Shown here: positions 33,852 to 44,509 of the stretch, in pieces
Layout of the letters: every line of letters starts with the position of its first letter
Numbering within the stretch: the stretch's first letter is position 1
Origin: Taiwanofungus camphoratus
Taxonomy: Eukaryota > Basidiomycota > Agaricomycetes > Polyporales > Taiwanofungaceae
Assembly (NCBI GenBank): GCA_003999685.1
Contig: CP021221.1
Location: forward strand, 2,046,001-2,110,000
Reading direction: 5' to 3'
DNA: 64,000 nt
Made by a program: the position numbers and the translations under genes
Notes under the pieces: generated by a model
Seen by the model: only the letters and a program-made list of their open reading frames with translations
Database searches by the model: none
What the model was told of the DNA's origin: nothing

Positions 33852-35078
33852 TCACCGCCTGCCTCCCTGCGCCCGGCCTCCGCCCTGGCCCTGGCCCTGG
33901 CCCTGGCCCTCCTCCTCGCCCGCGGGCGTGATCACTAGAGAGCATATCAAATTCGGGTTCGCGAGCGAGGATCAGCAGAGTGCGGGGGGACTCACGTATG
34001 GCGAGGAGCGCGACGGCGATGTACATCCAGTACTTTTGGAGGAACGACTTTTCGGGGACGGGCGCGACGGGCGTGCCCTCGGGGGTGACGGGGGGCGGGG
34101 CGTGCAGGCTCGGGCTGCGGGCGCGGAGAAGCGTCAGTCAGTCGCGCAGGCAGGGGAGCGGGGTCGCACGCGAAGCAGCGGCACGTGAGGCGAGAACGCG
34201 GACACGTAAGACGTGGGGACGCCGGTGGGGAGGAAGGGAAGGGGCTGAGCTGAGCAGGGCACGCGACCGGGCGTGCGACGGAGCCGGGGGCGCGGCTCGC
34301 GGGGTGCGCGGCCAAGAATAGCCGAATGGGCACGGGCCGCGCGCGAGAATCAGGACGGGAGAAGGGGCACGCACCGGGGTGGGACGCGCGGGCGCACAAG
34401 GCGCACGGACGCGTTGGCGTGGGCCATGTATGCGAGCGGGGCGGGGCGGCTCGTGTGGTTGGCGGCGCTGTGCGACGAGGGGCAGGCGCCGTCGTGGGGG
34501 ACGGGGAGGAGGAAGTGGTCGAGGGCGAAGGGCGTGCCGTCGGGGGCGGTGTGCACGGCGAGGGCCTCGGCGGTGCTCAGGGGCAGGTGACACTGGACGG
34601 CAGCCAGCCAAATTAGAGTCAGTCAGAGCCACATCCATCCGCGTCCGTGTCCGCATCCACGTCCACATCCAGATCTGCGCCGGATGTGCAGGATGCATCG
34701 GCGGAGGACGCGCACTGGCAGGGGCTGCGGAGAAGAAGCGGGAGCGAGTCTGGACGGGGCGGGACTCACCGCTTTGACGGCGGAGATGTGCCAGCGGGCG
34801 GGGTCGGTGTCGCCGGGGCGCTCGAGGGCGACCTGGTACAGCGCGGCATCGGGGGCGGCGTGGGCGGTGGCCGCGAGCTCTGGAAGGTCGGCGGGGAGGG
34901 CCGCGGCGGGGACGAGCTGGGCGGAGGTGCCGGCGATGTGGAGGGCGCCACGCTCGGCAAAGGGCGGGGCGGGGCGCGAGGGATCGTAGATCCTGTGCAG
35001 CACACGGAGAGGCGCGGCTGCGTGGGCGAGGGGAAGGGGCAGCAGCAGGAGCAGGCTGAGGCAGAGGCTGGGGAACAT
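33852..35078 (-). CDS. EMC10: ER membrane protein complex subunit 10
   Basis: Lumenal/membrane subunit of the EMC, the insertase for tail-anchored and multi-pass proteins. The start at 35078 gives a signal peptide (MFPSLCLSLLLLLPLPLAHA). Then come VLHRIYDP, PFAERGALHIAGTSAQLVPA and ALYQVALERPGDTDPARWHI, followed by AVKA. After an intron come CHLPLSTAEALAVHTAPDG, FALDHFLLPVPHDGACPSS and NASVRLVRPRVPP. After another come PPPVTPEGTPVAPVPEKSFL and the membrane segment QKYWMYIAVALLAI. A last exon encodes LITPAGEEEG, a Gly-Gln repeat and stop at 33852-33854. The TPEG-P-P-PEKSFLQKYWMY block is diagnostic. About four exons. The C-terminal tail is a coding microsatellite (33883-33910). Codons are almost all G/C-ending. 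Confidence 0.85.
33883..33910. repeat. Coding CCCTGG microsatellite in EMC10
   Basis: Four full CCCTGG units plus CCCT. On the minus strand it encodes Gly-Gln dipeptides in the cytosolic tail of EMC10, if the last intron is spliced as read (donor after the LLAI codons, acceptor CTCTAG near 33937). Confidence 0.7.
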
Positions 35079-35491
35079 GGCGGTGGCTGGACGGAGGAGA
35101 GAGGTGGGGCGTGCAGCGAATGGGGGCTCTGCCGAGACCGGCAGGCGAGCGAGGGCTGCGATTGGGCGGGCGCGGATCGGGAGCAGGTTTCCGTGAATGG
35201 AAACGACACATGATGCTGTGGTTTGCAATCCACCTCTGCTGACCTCGCCCGTGTCTGGCTGGTGTCCAGAACATGATATATAATACTCCAGGCAGAGAAC
35301 ACATCTCGTTGGTCGCCAGGCAAAGTCAGAACTGCTACGCCGAAGCATCACACGATATCCGCTCCTGATTGGCTGAGCCACCCCATTGGCTGCAGCCTCT
35401 GCGCAGGACGGGTCTGGATCGCTATTGGTCTGGACACTGACGATGAGGTTCGTGTGCGCTACGGTCGAGACTCGACCAACCATCATAAATA
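35079..35491. promoter_or_regulatory. Divergent promoter of EMC10 and the unknown gene, with three CCAAT boxes
   Basis: ATTGG (CCAAT on the minus strand) occurs at 35368-35372, 35385-35389 and 35424-35428, the first two in the context ATTGGCTG. A TATATAA word lies at about 35277, possibly for EMC10. A cluster of CCAAT boxes suggests the fungal HAP (NF-Y) complex; this is inference. Confidence 0.45.
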
Positions 35492-36181
35492 ATGCCAGCG
35501 GGCCAACCAGCTAGCCCCTACTCCCCCTCCCCTTTCTCCCCCCCAGCCAATCTCCGTCCCGCACCCACCCAAAATATGCACTTTGCGCCCTCCTCCCCCC
35601 AAAACGCCCTCCCTACTCCCCCCCACTCCCCAGACGCCCTCGAGCCCACCCAGCCCGCCGTCATCCTCCTCGACTCCCTCACCGCCTTTTACCAGCAGGA
35701 GCGCTACTGGATCCACCACACCCGCGCCGCCCTCGAGCTCGCCCTCGCCAAGGGCATCGACGCCCCCGCCCTCTCCTACCCCTCCGCGAGTCCCTCGCCC
35801 TCTTCCTCCGTCACATCCATCGGCTCCCCCGATAGCACTGCCTCGGACGACGTCGCCGTTGCCGCTGTCCCTGTCGCGCACGTCAAGCCCGACCCGGACG
35901 CACACGATGCAGATGCAGACGCAGACGCAGACGCAGAAGCGACGAGGCGCGCGACACGCTGGGCTCGCCGCAAGAACATGATGAAGCTCAAGCTCGACGG
36001 GATCGCGCCACACACGCGCCAGCGCCGCCGCCCACACCGCGCGCCGCCATCCGAGCCGGGCGCGCGCCTGCTCGAGATGTTCTCCGCGCTCGTCGACGCG
36101 CGCATGGAGAGCTGCCAGCGCGTCTCACGCCTTGTGCGCGACACGCAGCGCGCGGACCTCGAGGACCTGTGCATCTGCTAG
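35492..36181 (+). CDS. Unknown Pro/Ser-rich protein with an Asp-Ala repeat and a conserved-looking C-terminus
   Basis: A single exon of 229 codons; I do not recognise the family. The N-terminus is Pro/Ser-rich (MPAGQPASPYSPSPFSPPAN, PTPPHSP). Next comes a folded-looking segment, AVILLDSLTAFYQQERYWIH, HTRAALELALAKG. The middle holds an Asp-Ala dipeptide run (35906-35941). It ends with a basic patch (RWARRKNMMKLKLDGIAP) and a helix, GARLLEMFSALVDARMESCQ, RVSRLVRDTQRADL. The two helical parts look constrained, so I think it is a real gene, perhaps a conserved fungal nuclear protein. An inner start at 35576 (MHFAPSSPQ) is possible. Codon use is extremely G/C-ending, like its neighbours. Confidence 0.6.
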   Translation: MPAGQPASPYSPSPFSPPANLRPAPTQNMHFAPSSPQNALPTPPHSPDALEPTQPAVILLDSLTAFYQQERYWIHHTRAALELALAKGIDAPALSYPSASPSPSSSVTSIGSPDSTASDDVAVAAVPVAHVKPDPDAHDADADADADAEATRRATRWARRKNMMKLKLDGIAPHTRQRRRPHRAPPSEPGARLLEMFSALVDARMESCQRVSRLVRDTQRADLEDLCIC

Positions 36182-36934
36182 CCGCCGCCCATGTGGCGCC
36201 GATGGCCTGGTTTGCTGTGTGGTGAGTGGCCCCGCGCAGCGTCTGTGTGGACGTCAGCTGAGACGAGACTGCGACAGACCTATGCTATGCTATCATCATG
36301 CCCTGCCCGATCTGCGCATATACCTCGCGCCTCGCGTGCGCGCGTCGCGGCGGCAGAGAAGGCACCTGGAGATTTGGAGTCATGTTGGTTGGGGGCGACC
36401 CAGACGGACTGCTGAGGGGATGGCCATCGGAACAGCGCCTGATGTGCGAGGAGTACGTATTGGGCAGCAGCCAATGGGAGCGTGTCCGAGTCCGTACATA
36501 GCAGTACTAGTCGGTTGTTATGATTATTGGTCTTTGCTTGGGAGCAATGCAACTCGTCGTGAGAACACCTGCGGCTATCCGAACCTGTGAGTGCATCGTT
36601 AGGCATGGCCAGTGAGAAGAGACGGTGTGTCCTGGCATCAGCATCGGCCGGGGCAGTGCGATCCTGGGAGCAAGACACACCCAGACGCGGCCAGAGACAG
36701 TCGAGACGGTGCCCTGCTCCCAGCCAATCACCATCCCGGGTCAGGCCCTGCCACAGCCAAATACCCCCAAACACACCGGTCACCGCGATTGGCTGCCGGC
36801 AACGCGCAACCCGCTCCACTGCTGTCGATCTCATCCGCACAGGACTCACTCACCGCTCACACTCACATACCTCTGCTGGCCATCTCCTCTGTATTCTAGC
36901 AGCCACACGCACACCGTCTCCTACCCCACAGTCT
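36182..36934. promoter_or_regulatory. Intergenic region with CCAAT boxes upstream of BSD2
   Basis: About 750 bases without a supported gene. CCAAT occurs near 36471 and 36723 (AGCCAATCACC), and ATTGG near 36784 (GCGATTGGCTGCC). These again suggest HAP-complex control. A pyrimidine-rich CACTCACTCACCGC stretch lies before the BSD2 start. Confidence 0.4.
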
Positions 36935-38533
36935 ATGTCTGCTCGCTATGCCCCCCTGCCCAACCCCCACACAGACCCTGCCGCAGAGCACGAGCTGAAC
37001 GCCGCCTTTGACGACGACGACGACGACGACTCGGCCCCCCGGCCCAACGCTCGCACCCGCAACGGCTACACCGCCCTCGCACCCGACGACCCACATCCCC
37101 TCGCCCCCGACGCCCACCACGACCACCAGGCCCCCCGCCCCGCCCCCGCCCCCGGCACGTACGACTTTGAAAACGTCGACTACGACTACGACTACGCACG
37201 CCCCCCGCCCGGCTCCCCGCCCTCCCCCACCGCCCGCGCCCGCCCAAACGAATACGGCAACTCGAACGGGCTCGTCCCACAGCTCCCCGCCCCGCGCACG
37301 GATGCCGCATTGCGCGGCGGGTGGCTCAGGCGCACCGCCGCCGCCGTGCTCCCCTCCCACTACGTGCGCCCCCCCGCGCTCCCCGCCGGCCCCGTCGGCG
37401 GCGGCTCCGCCAACGACGGCGTCTTCGCGAACGTCACCGCCAAGCCCTCGCGCCCCCGGCGCATACAGGACGGTGCGCTGCCCCCTTTCGATCTGCTCCA
37501 TGTGGCTGCACGCTGACCGCTGACCGCTGCCGGGCGCAGGCGACGAGACGTACCTCGTGCCCGAGGACGTGCAGAAGGACGCGCCGCCATCGTACGCGCA
37601 CGCGCAGGCGGACGCGGTGCCGCCGTACTGGGAGACGACCGTGCACGCACCGAGCGCCGCCGCGACGCCGGGCGACGTCGTCGTCGACGCGCTCCCGACG
37701 GGCAGTGCGTTCTCCTTCCTCTGGAACGCGCTCGTCAGCATCTCCTTCCAGCTCGTCGGCTTCCTCCTCACGTACCTCCTCCACACGACGCACGCCGCGA
37801 AGCTCGGCAGCCGCGCCGGCCTCGGCGTCACGCTCATCCAGTACGGCTTCGCCATGCGCACGCGCGGCGGGGACGGCTACCAGGGTGGCTACCAGGGCGC
37901 GAGCACCGGCGTCGCGGACCTGTGGAACAGGCCGTACTTCGAGACCGCCGCGGACGCGGAGGAGTACTACAAGAACATGAACACCACCGCGCCCGACATC
38001 CCGAGCCCGATCGTCCCCGACGAGAGCACGCCCTTCCTCCTCAGCGACGCCACCTCGGAGTGGCTCTCCTTCCTCCTCATGACAGTCGGTGCGTGCCCTT
38101 CCCTCCGCCTTTCTCGCATGTCGCCCGCTAACTCCCCCGCGCAGGCTGGTTCGTGCTGCTCACCTCCCTCCTCGGCTTCTGGCGCGTCAAGCGCTGGGAG
38201 CGCGGCATTCTCAACGCGCAGCGCGACGCCGCGCCAGCTGCGCCAGGCCGCGGCGCGCTCGCATACCGCCTCGAGCGCGCACTCGGCCTGCAGGGGCTCG
38301 CCGACGGCTCGCTCCTGCGCATCGGCTTCGGCTTCCCCGGGCGCCACCGCGGCGACGGCGGGGGCGGGGGTGGGGGCGGCGCGCCCGAGGAGGAGGAGCT
38401 GCCCGTGTCGCCGCGGGGCGAGTACATCCTCCCGCTCGACCCGAACGACCCTGAGCGCAACGCGCGCATCGCGCGCGCGTACGCGGTGCAGGCGCGGCTG
38501 CACGAGGATCTGCGCTCCGCGGGGCTGATATGA
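36935..38533 (+). CDS. BSD2: BSD2/Ndfip-type adaptor of the Rsp5 ubiquitin ligase (metal homeostasis)
   Basis: Membrane adaptor that directs proteins, such as metal transporters, to Rsp5-dependent vacuolar sorting. Three exons (36935-37472, 37540-38088, 38145-38533) give 491 residues. The start MSARYAPLPNPHTDPAAEHE leads to an Asp run. At the head of exon 2 are two Pro-rich WW-binding motifs, PPSYAHAQAD and VPPYWETTV. The membrane part has SFLWNALVSISFQLVGFLLT YLLHTTHAAKLGSRAGLGVT split around LQ(L)GF-type helices, then IQYGFAMRTR. The third segment is SDATSEWLSFLLMTVGWFVL, interrupted by the last intron. The cytosolic tail has a Gly run and ends HEDLRSAGLI. The PPxY pair plus three segments with the HAAKLGSRAGLG block is typical of Bsd2. 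The N-terminal 190 residues are low-complexity and may evolve fast. Codons are strongly G/C-ending. Confidence 0.85.
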
Positions 38534-38910
38534 GCGCTGAGCGCCGGGGGGTGTACCGTGTAGATGTCCGTCTTTCTGCGTCGCAGCTTTTCTGGCTTGT
38601 GGTGGTGCGCGGCTTGGACGTGGGCCTGTCGCGCCGTGCTGATATCTGTGCTGTTGCTGTGCTGTCGCAGGCCGTGCTGGGCCTTCCGTTCGTTCTTGTG
38701 TGTACTATCATTACGCAACATGCTGTGTGCATAGTAATTAATGCGAGCGTCTTCCGGACTCGTCGATACATGATTTGCCAAGCATGCAACAATAGATGGG
38801 ATGGTGCTACAATATTTTTCGCAGGATACACGCCATGTATTACTACCTCTACCGATCCTGCTCATACATTTCGCTTTCGCATGTGCCTCCGTCTCCAGCG
38901 ACCGCGCGAT
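38534..38910. other. Convergent intergenic region between BSD2 and FRS1
   Basis: About 380 bases between two stops. It must carry two 3' untranslated regions and ends in an A/T-richer part near 38800. No other feature seen. Confidence 0.5.
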
Positions 38911-41296
38911 TCAGTCCGCGTTCGTCCACACCGCCTGCATCTCATTCTTGAACGGCTCGAGCGTGAACTCCACCGCGGAGCAGGGGTACGGGATCTCGAA
39001 CTTCTCCAGCACCGTCGGGTGGAGAATCCCCAGCACGCCGATCTCCGCGTCCCCGGGCGACCCGAGCGCGGCTTTGACGTCGCGCTTCAGTCCCGTCCGC
39101 TCCTTTGGCGGCGCGCGGTAGTAGATGGTCGCCGCGCGGCCAGGGAAGAAAGTGGGATCTGCAGCAACTTCAGCACGGGCAACAAAGCGGAGAAACCGAC
39201 GCGCGCGCACCGTCTCGCTCCTTAATGTAGTACCCCGTCTCCGCGTCCCCGTCCGCGCCCGCGATGCGCGGCACCTCGAGCATCTGCATGATGCGGTCGA
39301 GGAGGCCGTGCACGACCTCGAAGCCCGCGGTCCTGTTGCACCACACGGCGGCCGCGTGCCGCACGTTGCGCGCCTGGCGCTCGCGCGCCGCGTCCTTGAG
39401 CACGACGTCCGCCGCCTCGAACACGCGCACGGGCAGCGGGTGCGAGCGGTTCTCGCGGACGGTCTTGAGCAGGCCCTGCAGCAGCGACGTGCGCACGACC
39501 TGGAACTCGAGCGTCTTGGGGTTCGCGATGCGCACGGCCTGCGTCCCGTCGTCCGTGCGGTTCAGCCAGTCAAAGTTCTCTTCGTGCGAGCACTGTCCGC
39601 CGAGAACGTGGGTCAGGTGTTTTCTTTTTGAGCGTGAGCGCGAGATGGTCGTTTTCGGAGACTTACGAGGATAAGAGGGAGGACCTCCACCCATCCTGCC
39701 AGTGCCCATTCGACCCGGACGATGTCACTCAATTTGCTTATAGCCAGGGGCTGCGCGACAGTACTGGTTGTGGGGAAGGTGTCTGGTAGGTTATTGAACC
39801 CATATGCAATAGCAGCATCCTCCATAAGATCACACTCGTGGAGGATGTCGGGCCGGGTAGGGGGAATCTGCACAATCACCTCGTCTGGATCATTGGGCGA
39901 CAAGGTGGCGTGGTGAGTCATGCGGTCAAGGAGTTGAGTCACGTCCTGAGCTTTCAGTGAGAGGCCCGTGCAGGAGTTTATGTACGATACATGTGCTGTC
40001 GCAGAACGATACGAAAGGTCGGGGGTGATACGAGTCGTCCCGTCTGGAAAAACAACTCTGCACGGTTCAATACTGACGAAGGCGGGATCAACATCAGAAG
40101 TAGGCAATTGAAGGGCGCTCCGGCTTACGTGAACGGCTCTGCACAGTATTCGGAGAACATAGTAGAGAGAATGTTGGCGACGATGCCAAGCTTAGTCTCG
40201 TCCGTTGCAGTCATATCAATAAACACATTTCTCGTGTTCAGTGTAATTTTGCTGTGTTCTGAATTGATAATCGGCGGCATAGACAGCACTGTGTCGTTGG
40301 TGTCGTAGATTATAGGATATACAGGCGAGTCGCGGATAATGTGCAGATATCGCGCAAGATGCTTTTCCGACTGATGTAACATGGGCGAAAAATGAACGGT
40401 GTGTTCTATGTTTGTGGAAAAAAAAACTGACCTCGTAAAGAGTCATGAGCTCCTCGGCATTATATGCCTGTTCTTTGTTCAAGGGCACGAATTTGATATT
40501 TTGGGGCGCTTTAGCCTCGTATCTGAAGGGGGGTTTGAGTGTGTCTAGATCATGTGTACCAATCGCGACGAATTGTCGACGTCTGCACAAGTTTTGGTGA
40601 AGCTTGTCCTGCAGGTCAATGAACGAATCATATGATTGCTGCGTGAACTTGACATTGCGCAACACAGCACACGCAAAGAAGGGTCTGATTCGTTTTGTCT
40701 TGAATGATTGAGTCCAAGGTTGAGTTAGGGTCACGACGCGCACATACCTCAGGAGCGACTGTAACAGTTATGAGACTTGCTTCTCCGCCCTTCGGATAGA
40801 CAAATTTGTACTGTGGGGGTTTATCCAATCCCAGGAAGATGCGCAGTGCACGAGCGATGCCTTCGATGCAAAGAAGATCATATCTAAATGCAAACCTCAT
40901 TCATAGCGAAGCTGGTTGCTAAATCAAAAACCACACACCTATTTGCTGGAATCTCTATTTTCAGTTGCTAGAATACAATGATTGTGTTCAAACCTTCTCA
41001 TTCCACACCGAGAAGAGATTATTCACCGGTCGTCCAGCAGGTAAACCCTTTTTCCTTGCTGCTTCAACTTCCTCGGTGGTCTGGATACGGCACGTTGGTA
41101 CTTGGTATTTGAAAGACGAGGTGAATACCCACATCCTCATCAAGTTCGAGTCCGAATTCGAACAACAATTTGTCGAACTCCTCTGCAGCTAGTACACTAG
41201 AGTTGAGCATGAATCACATCAGAGAGTGTGTAACTTACAATATTCGCGTCCCAGTCTTCGCCATAAATCCTCTTTATCTACAGCGACGGTCGGCAT
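38911..41296 (-). CDS. FRS1: Cytosolic phenylalanyl-tRNA synthetase beta subunit
   Basis: Partner of FRS2 in tRNA-Phe charging; it binds tRNA and edits mischarged products. The ATG at 41294-41296 gives [19 protein letters not shown]. After introns come [58 protein letters not shown] and [20 protein letters not shown] with [20 protein letters not shown]. Then follow [40 protein letters not shown] with [11 protein letters not shown], and [20 protein letters not shown]. The end is [27 protein letters not shown], stop at 38911-38913. All blocks are in family order. About 12 exons. The 3' 700 bp is very GC-rich; the rest has ordinary composition. Confidence 0.93.
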
Positions 41297-41866
41297 TCTT
41301 GATCAAATGTAAAACAGGTTCCTTAAAACGTAGATACCAAAAGGATGCGAGACCGCCTGAGTCAATTATGATTTCTGTGCTCAGACTCGGCACAGAATCC
41401 TTGTAGTTTATGATCGAGTCACGCAAAAGCCCCCAGACACCGGGTTCAGCAGGATCAGTGACAGATCTCCCTTTTTGCACAAGGCATACTCGTGAATTGC
41501 TTAGCACTAACTGCTCTCAAAAGCGCCGCGATGCCTGTACGTAGATAGAGCACGCGAACTACTGGAAGTAGTACGAGTCCGGGTGTTCAATCGCTTGTAG
41601 GCTCGGTAAATGCATATCCACCCCTCAGCACCCCTCCCCATGATATCGAATCACGTGTTATATGCCGTTGATTGACTAGACTCATTCATGCTCAAGTCGA
41701 TGAAGAGATCGAGGCAGGGAACGGTACACATCTTGCACTATTATATGGTTTAAATAATGCCCATAGATCACGATGCATGTGCGAAATCAGTGAATTACCA
41801 CTTGCGATGCCAGGCGATATAAAATTAGGAGCTTCCTTCCTCCTTCAGCAAAGCACGCAGCACAAC
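41297..41866. other. Intergenic region between FRS1 and the hydrolase
   Basis: A 570-base divergent spacer holding both promoters. A frame open upstream of the hydrolase from 41672 has no coding character. TATATGG/TATAAAA-like words near 41745 and 41818 could serve as TATA elements for the hydrolase. Confidence 0.4.
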
Positions 41867-42909
41867 ATGAACTGCCCCTCCATGGAAGGTTTCGCAAACC
41901 TTTCCGTACCGGCTGCAGGCAAGTCCTGCCAGACTTATTATAAAGTCCATGGTGATCTGCACTCCGCTGTAGTCCCTCTCATAGTGGTCCATGGTGGCCC
42001 TGGCGCCACCCATCAGTATCTTCTCCCATTCGCGGATCTTTCATCTTCACCATACCAAATACCTGTAGTCCTTTACGATCAGGTCGGGTGCGGCCACTCT
42101 ACACGCCTGCGCGAGAAAGCGGGCGATACCGAGTTTTGGACAGTCCAACTGTTCATAGATGAGCTTGATAATCTTATCACGCACCTTGGGATTGCGAATC
42201 AGTATGCACTGTTGGGACACTCATGGGGTGCCATGCTGTGTGCGGAGTTCGCTGTGAGATGCCCCACTGGTTTGAAGAAGCTCATACTGGCATCGGGGCC
42301 AGCAGATATGGGATTGTGGGTGGAGGCAACGAAGGGATTACTCAAGACAATGTCGCAGGACGTGCAGGTAGGCCCGTCTGTGGCCATCAAGTTGCGTGTA
42401 GCATTTGAGGCTGAGGGGTTACGATTAATAGGATGCAGTGCTCAAACACGAGAATGCTGGAACAACTGACTCTTCTGAATATCAAGAAGCGATGACGCAG
42501 TTCGCTAAACAATTTGTATGCAGGTCAGATCCCCTACCAGCAGAGGTTAGCACTGTCTTTGAAGAAATCGAGCAAGACCCGACTGTGTATGGCACAATGT
42601 AAGTCAATGGCAGACGGTGGAACCCCCCGGTGTTCATATGTCCGGTCTTATAGGCAGGGTCCCTCGGAATTCAACGTTACCGGAAGCCTGAAAACCTGGA
42701 GCATTATATCAGACATACACAAAATCAACGTGCCGACGCTCTTGACCAACGGAGGTTATGACGAGGCACAAGACAGTGTTATAACACCGTTCTTCAAACT
42801 GATTCGGAAGGTCAAGTGGTACACTTTCGGCAACTCCGCCCATATGGCGCATTGGGAAGAACGAGAAAGATACATGCGATTGGCTGGTGATTTCCTGACT
42901 CAGTATTAA
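41867..42909 (+). CDS. Alpha/beta hydrolase, prolyl iminopeptidase / amino-acid amidase type (family S33)
   Basis: Probable cytosolic peptidase or amidase that removes an N-terminal residue. Three exons (41867-42367, 42432-42598, 42654-42909) give 307 residues, normal for the family. The oxyanion motif VVHGGPGATHQYLLPF is near residue 45. VVLYDQVGCGHSTRL follows, then the nucleophile GHSWGAMLCAEFA. Later come NVPTLLTNGGYDEAQD (acid) and FGNSAHMAHWEERERY (His), which complete a catalytic triad. The ATG at 41867 (MNCPSMEGFANLSVPAAG) is preferred over the longer frame from 41672 because it gives the standard family N-terminus. The exact substrate (proline or other L-amino acid amides) cannot be read from sequence. 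Confidence 0.85.
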
Positions 42910-43113
42910 GGCTTTTCGGAACAATTTGCCCTTGTTCTGCTTGGGTAATCGTGTACGTTTAGTACGTCCAAATAGTGATCATGAGACATGATATTACTAT
43001 ACATTGACTTTCACATTCGGATTCTGTCGCTGGTATACTCTTCGGATAGTCGACATTGGTATCAATATACACCCTTGCATGACTGCCCTGTGCAGAGCGA
43101 GCTTCGTTGAGCA

Positions 43114-44343
43114 TCATCCCCTTATGCGGAAGACACGATGATCGGCTTCAACAATCTCCCACCCAAGCTTCTGGCCAGCCCAGAAAGGCACCACGCTCTG
43201 CCCCCCTTCTTCCCATTTTTCCTCAATCACATTGCCCTGGACCTTCTTTATTACGACCTTGACTCCCTTATAGGCCGGAACCTTGTAGAACGTGCGTCCG
43301 TGGGTACTCACGAAGCCTTCAAGGCATCCAATTGCGCCAAAGGAGTCGAGTAAGTGAGCAACAAGCGGAAGGAGTATTGGCGATGTATAAACGCCTGCAG
43401 CGCAAGCCTGAGTAGGGGTTGCTGTGGCTTTTGTATCAGGTAGATGTGGTGCCGAGTCCGAACCAAGAAAGAAACGCGGATGTCCTTTGAAAACATTGCA
43501 AGGGTCAATCACAGCAACACAAACTTCCCTAGTCACATACCCTCTTTAATGACATCCCGTAGCGCTTGTCTGTCATCAGGGAACTTTGCTACAGGCTTGC
43601 AATAATTCCACGCTTGCCCAGCCCAATCGTCCACAGTCAGTGCAAGGTGATGAGCCGTGATTGTGCATGCGACGGTCGGCCCAAGACTCTTCACACAATC
43701 TACCGCAGCGCGAGTAGTCGCGTGCTCAAGAACAATACGCAGTCGCGGAAATCTGGCGTGCAGTTCACGAAGATGGGGAAGAAAGGCCGGTTCAGCATTG
43801 ATAACGCAAGTGTTGGCGGAGGGATCAGAAGGGACCTCGCCATGCAAATTAAGCACCATGTCTTCTTGCTCCATGGCCTCAAAGACAGGATAGTAGGTCT
43901 TATAGGATTCAATACCTCCATCTGAGTTAGTAGTCACGCCTCGCGGGTAAGACTTGACGCCTGGATTGGGGCATAAGTAACAAGGACCGTAAATCGTCAT
44001 AAAAACTGACCGACTATGCCTGCACGCTTGGCTTTGCGAATTTCACCCGGCGTGAGCGCTGGGGAGAGATAAAGAGTCATAAGGTACTCTACAGTGGGAT
44101 CTATGGCCTGGAGTTGTGCCTTGTAAAGCAGCGCTTCATCGGTGTTGGTGATGGGCGGTTTGAGATTTGGCTAATAGGATGATTTCGGTGAAGGAGGAGA
44201 GCAGTGCACATATATTGGCTTACCATGACATACGCCAGAGTGATTCCTCCTTTCCGGACATGTTTCGTCACGAGTGTAGCAAGGTCACCTTGGCGGAGGT
44301 GGACATGAAAGTCGGCGGGGGCTGTAAGCGAGATGGTGTCCAT
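43114..44343 (-). CDS. URA4: Dihydroorotase
   Basis: Third enzyme of pyrimidine synthesis; closes carbamoyl-aspartate to dihydroorotate. The start at 44343 gives MDTISLTAPADFHVHLRQGD with the metal-binding HVHLR motif. After introns come PPITNTDEALLYKAQLQ, then VKSYPRGVTTNSDGGIESYK carrying the lysine that becomes carboxylated. Next come MVLNLHGEVPSDP (His ligand), RIVLEHATTRAAVDCVKS (His ligand), ACTITAHHLALTVDDW, then FFLGSDSAPHLPDTKA with the catalytic Asp. The C-terminus ends ADHRVFRIRG at 43114-43116. About four exons. This is the class II, eukaryote/E. coli-type enzyme and looks intact. It is divergent from kinesin-8 with only 166 bp between the two start codons. Confidence 0.94.
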
Positions 44344-44509
44344 GGTGAAAGAGCACGGTCACGTGGACGGACGCGTGCACCTTGGTTGAATCCGAAGTTG
44401 AGTGTTCAACTTCACTCCACCATTCGACCGTGAGCGAGTCCGGCTCTGCTTGCCTTGGATCGACTGTATTATCCACAGAATCAGCAAGGCTGCAAGAGCA
44501 TTCACCATC

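Noticed and set aside
34138-35304. 388-codon frame on the minus strand across EMC10
   Set aside because: It is in a different frame from the EMC10 exons, is Pro/Arg-rich without domains, and runs through introns; a composition effect of GC-rich DNA.
36896-37861. 321-codon frame antisense to BSD2
   Set aside because: Mirror of the G/C-ending codons of BSD2; Val/Gly/Arg-rich with no family signature.
37321-37980. 219-codon plus-strand frame overlapping BSD2
   Set aside because: Arg/Ser/Thr-rich shifted reading of BSD2 exons; passes through the intron.
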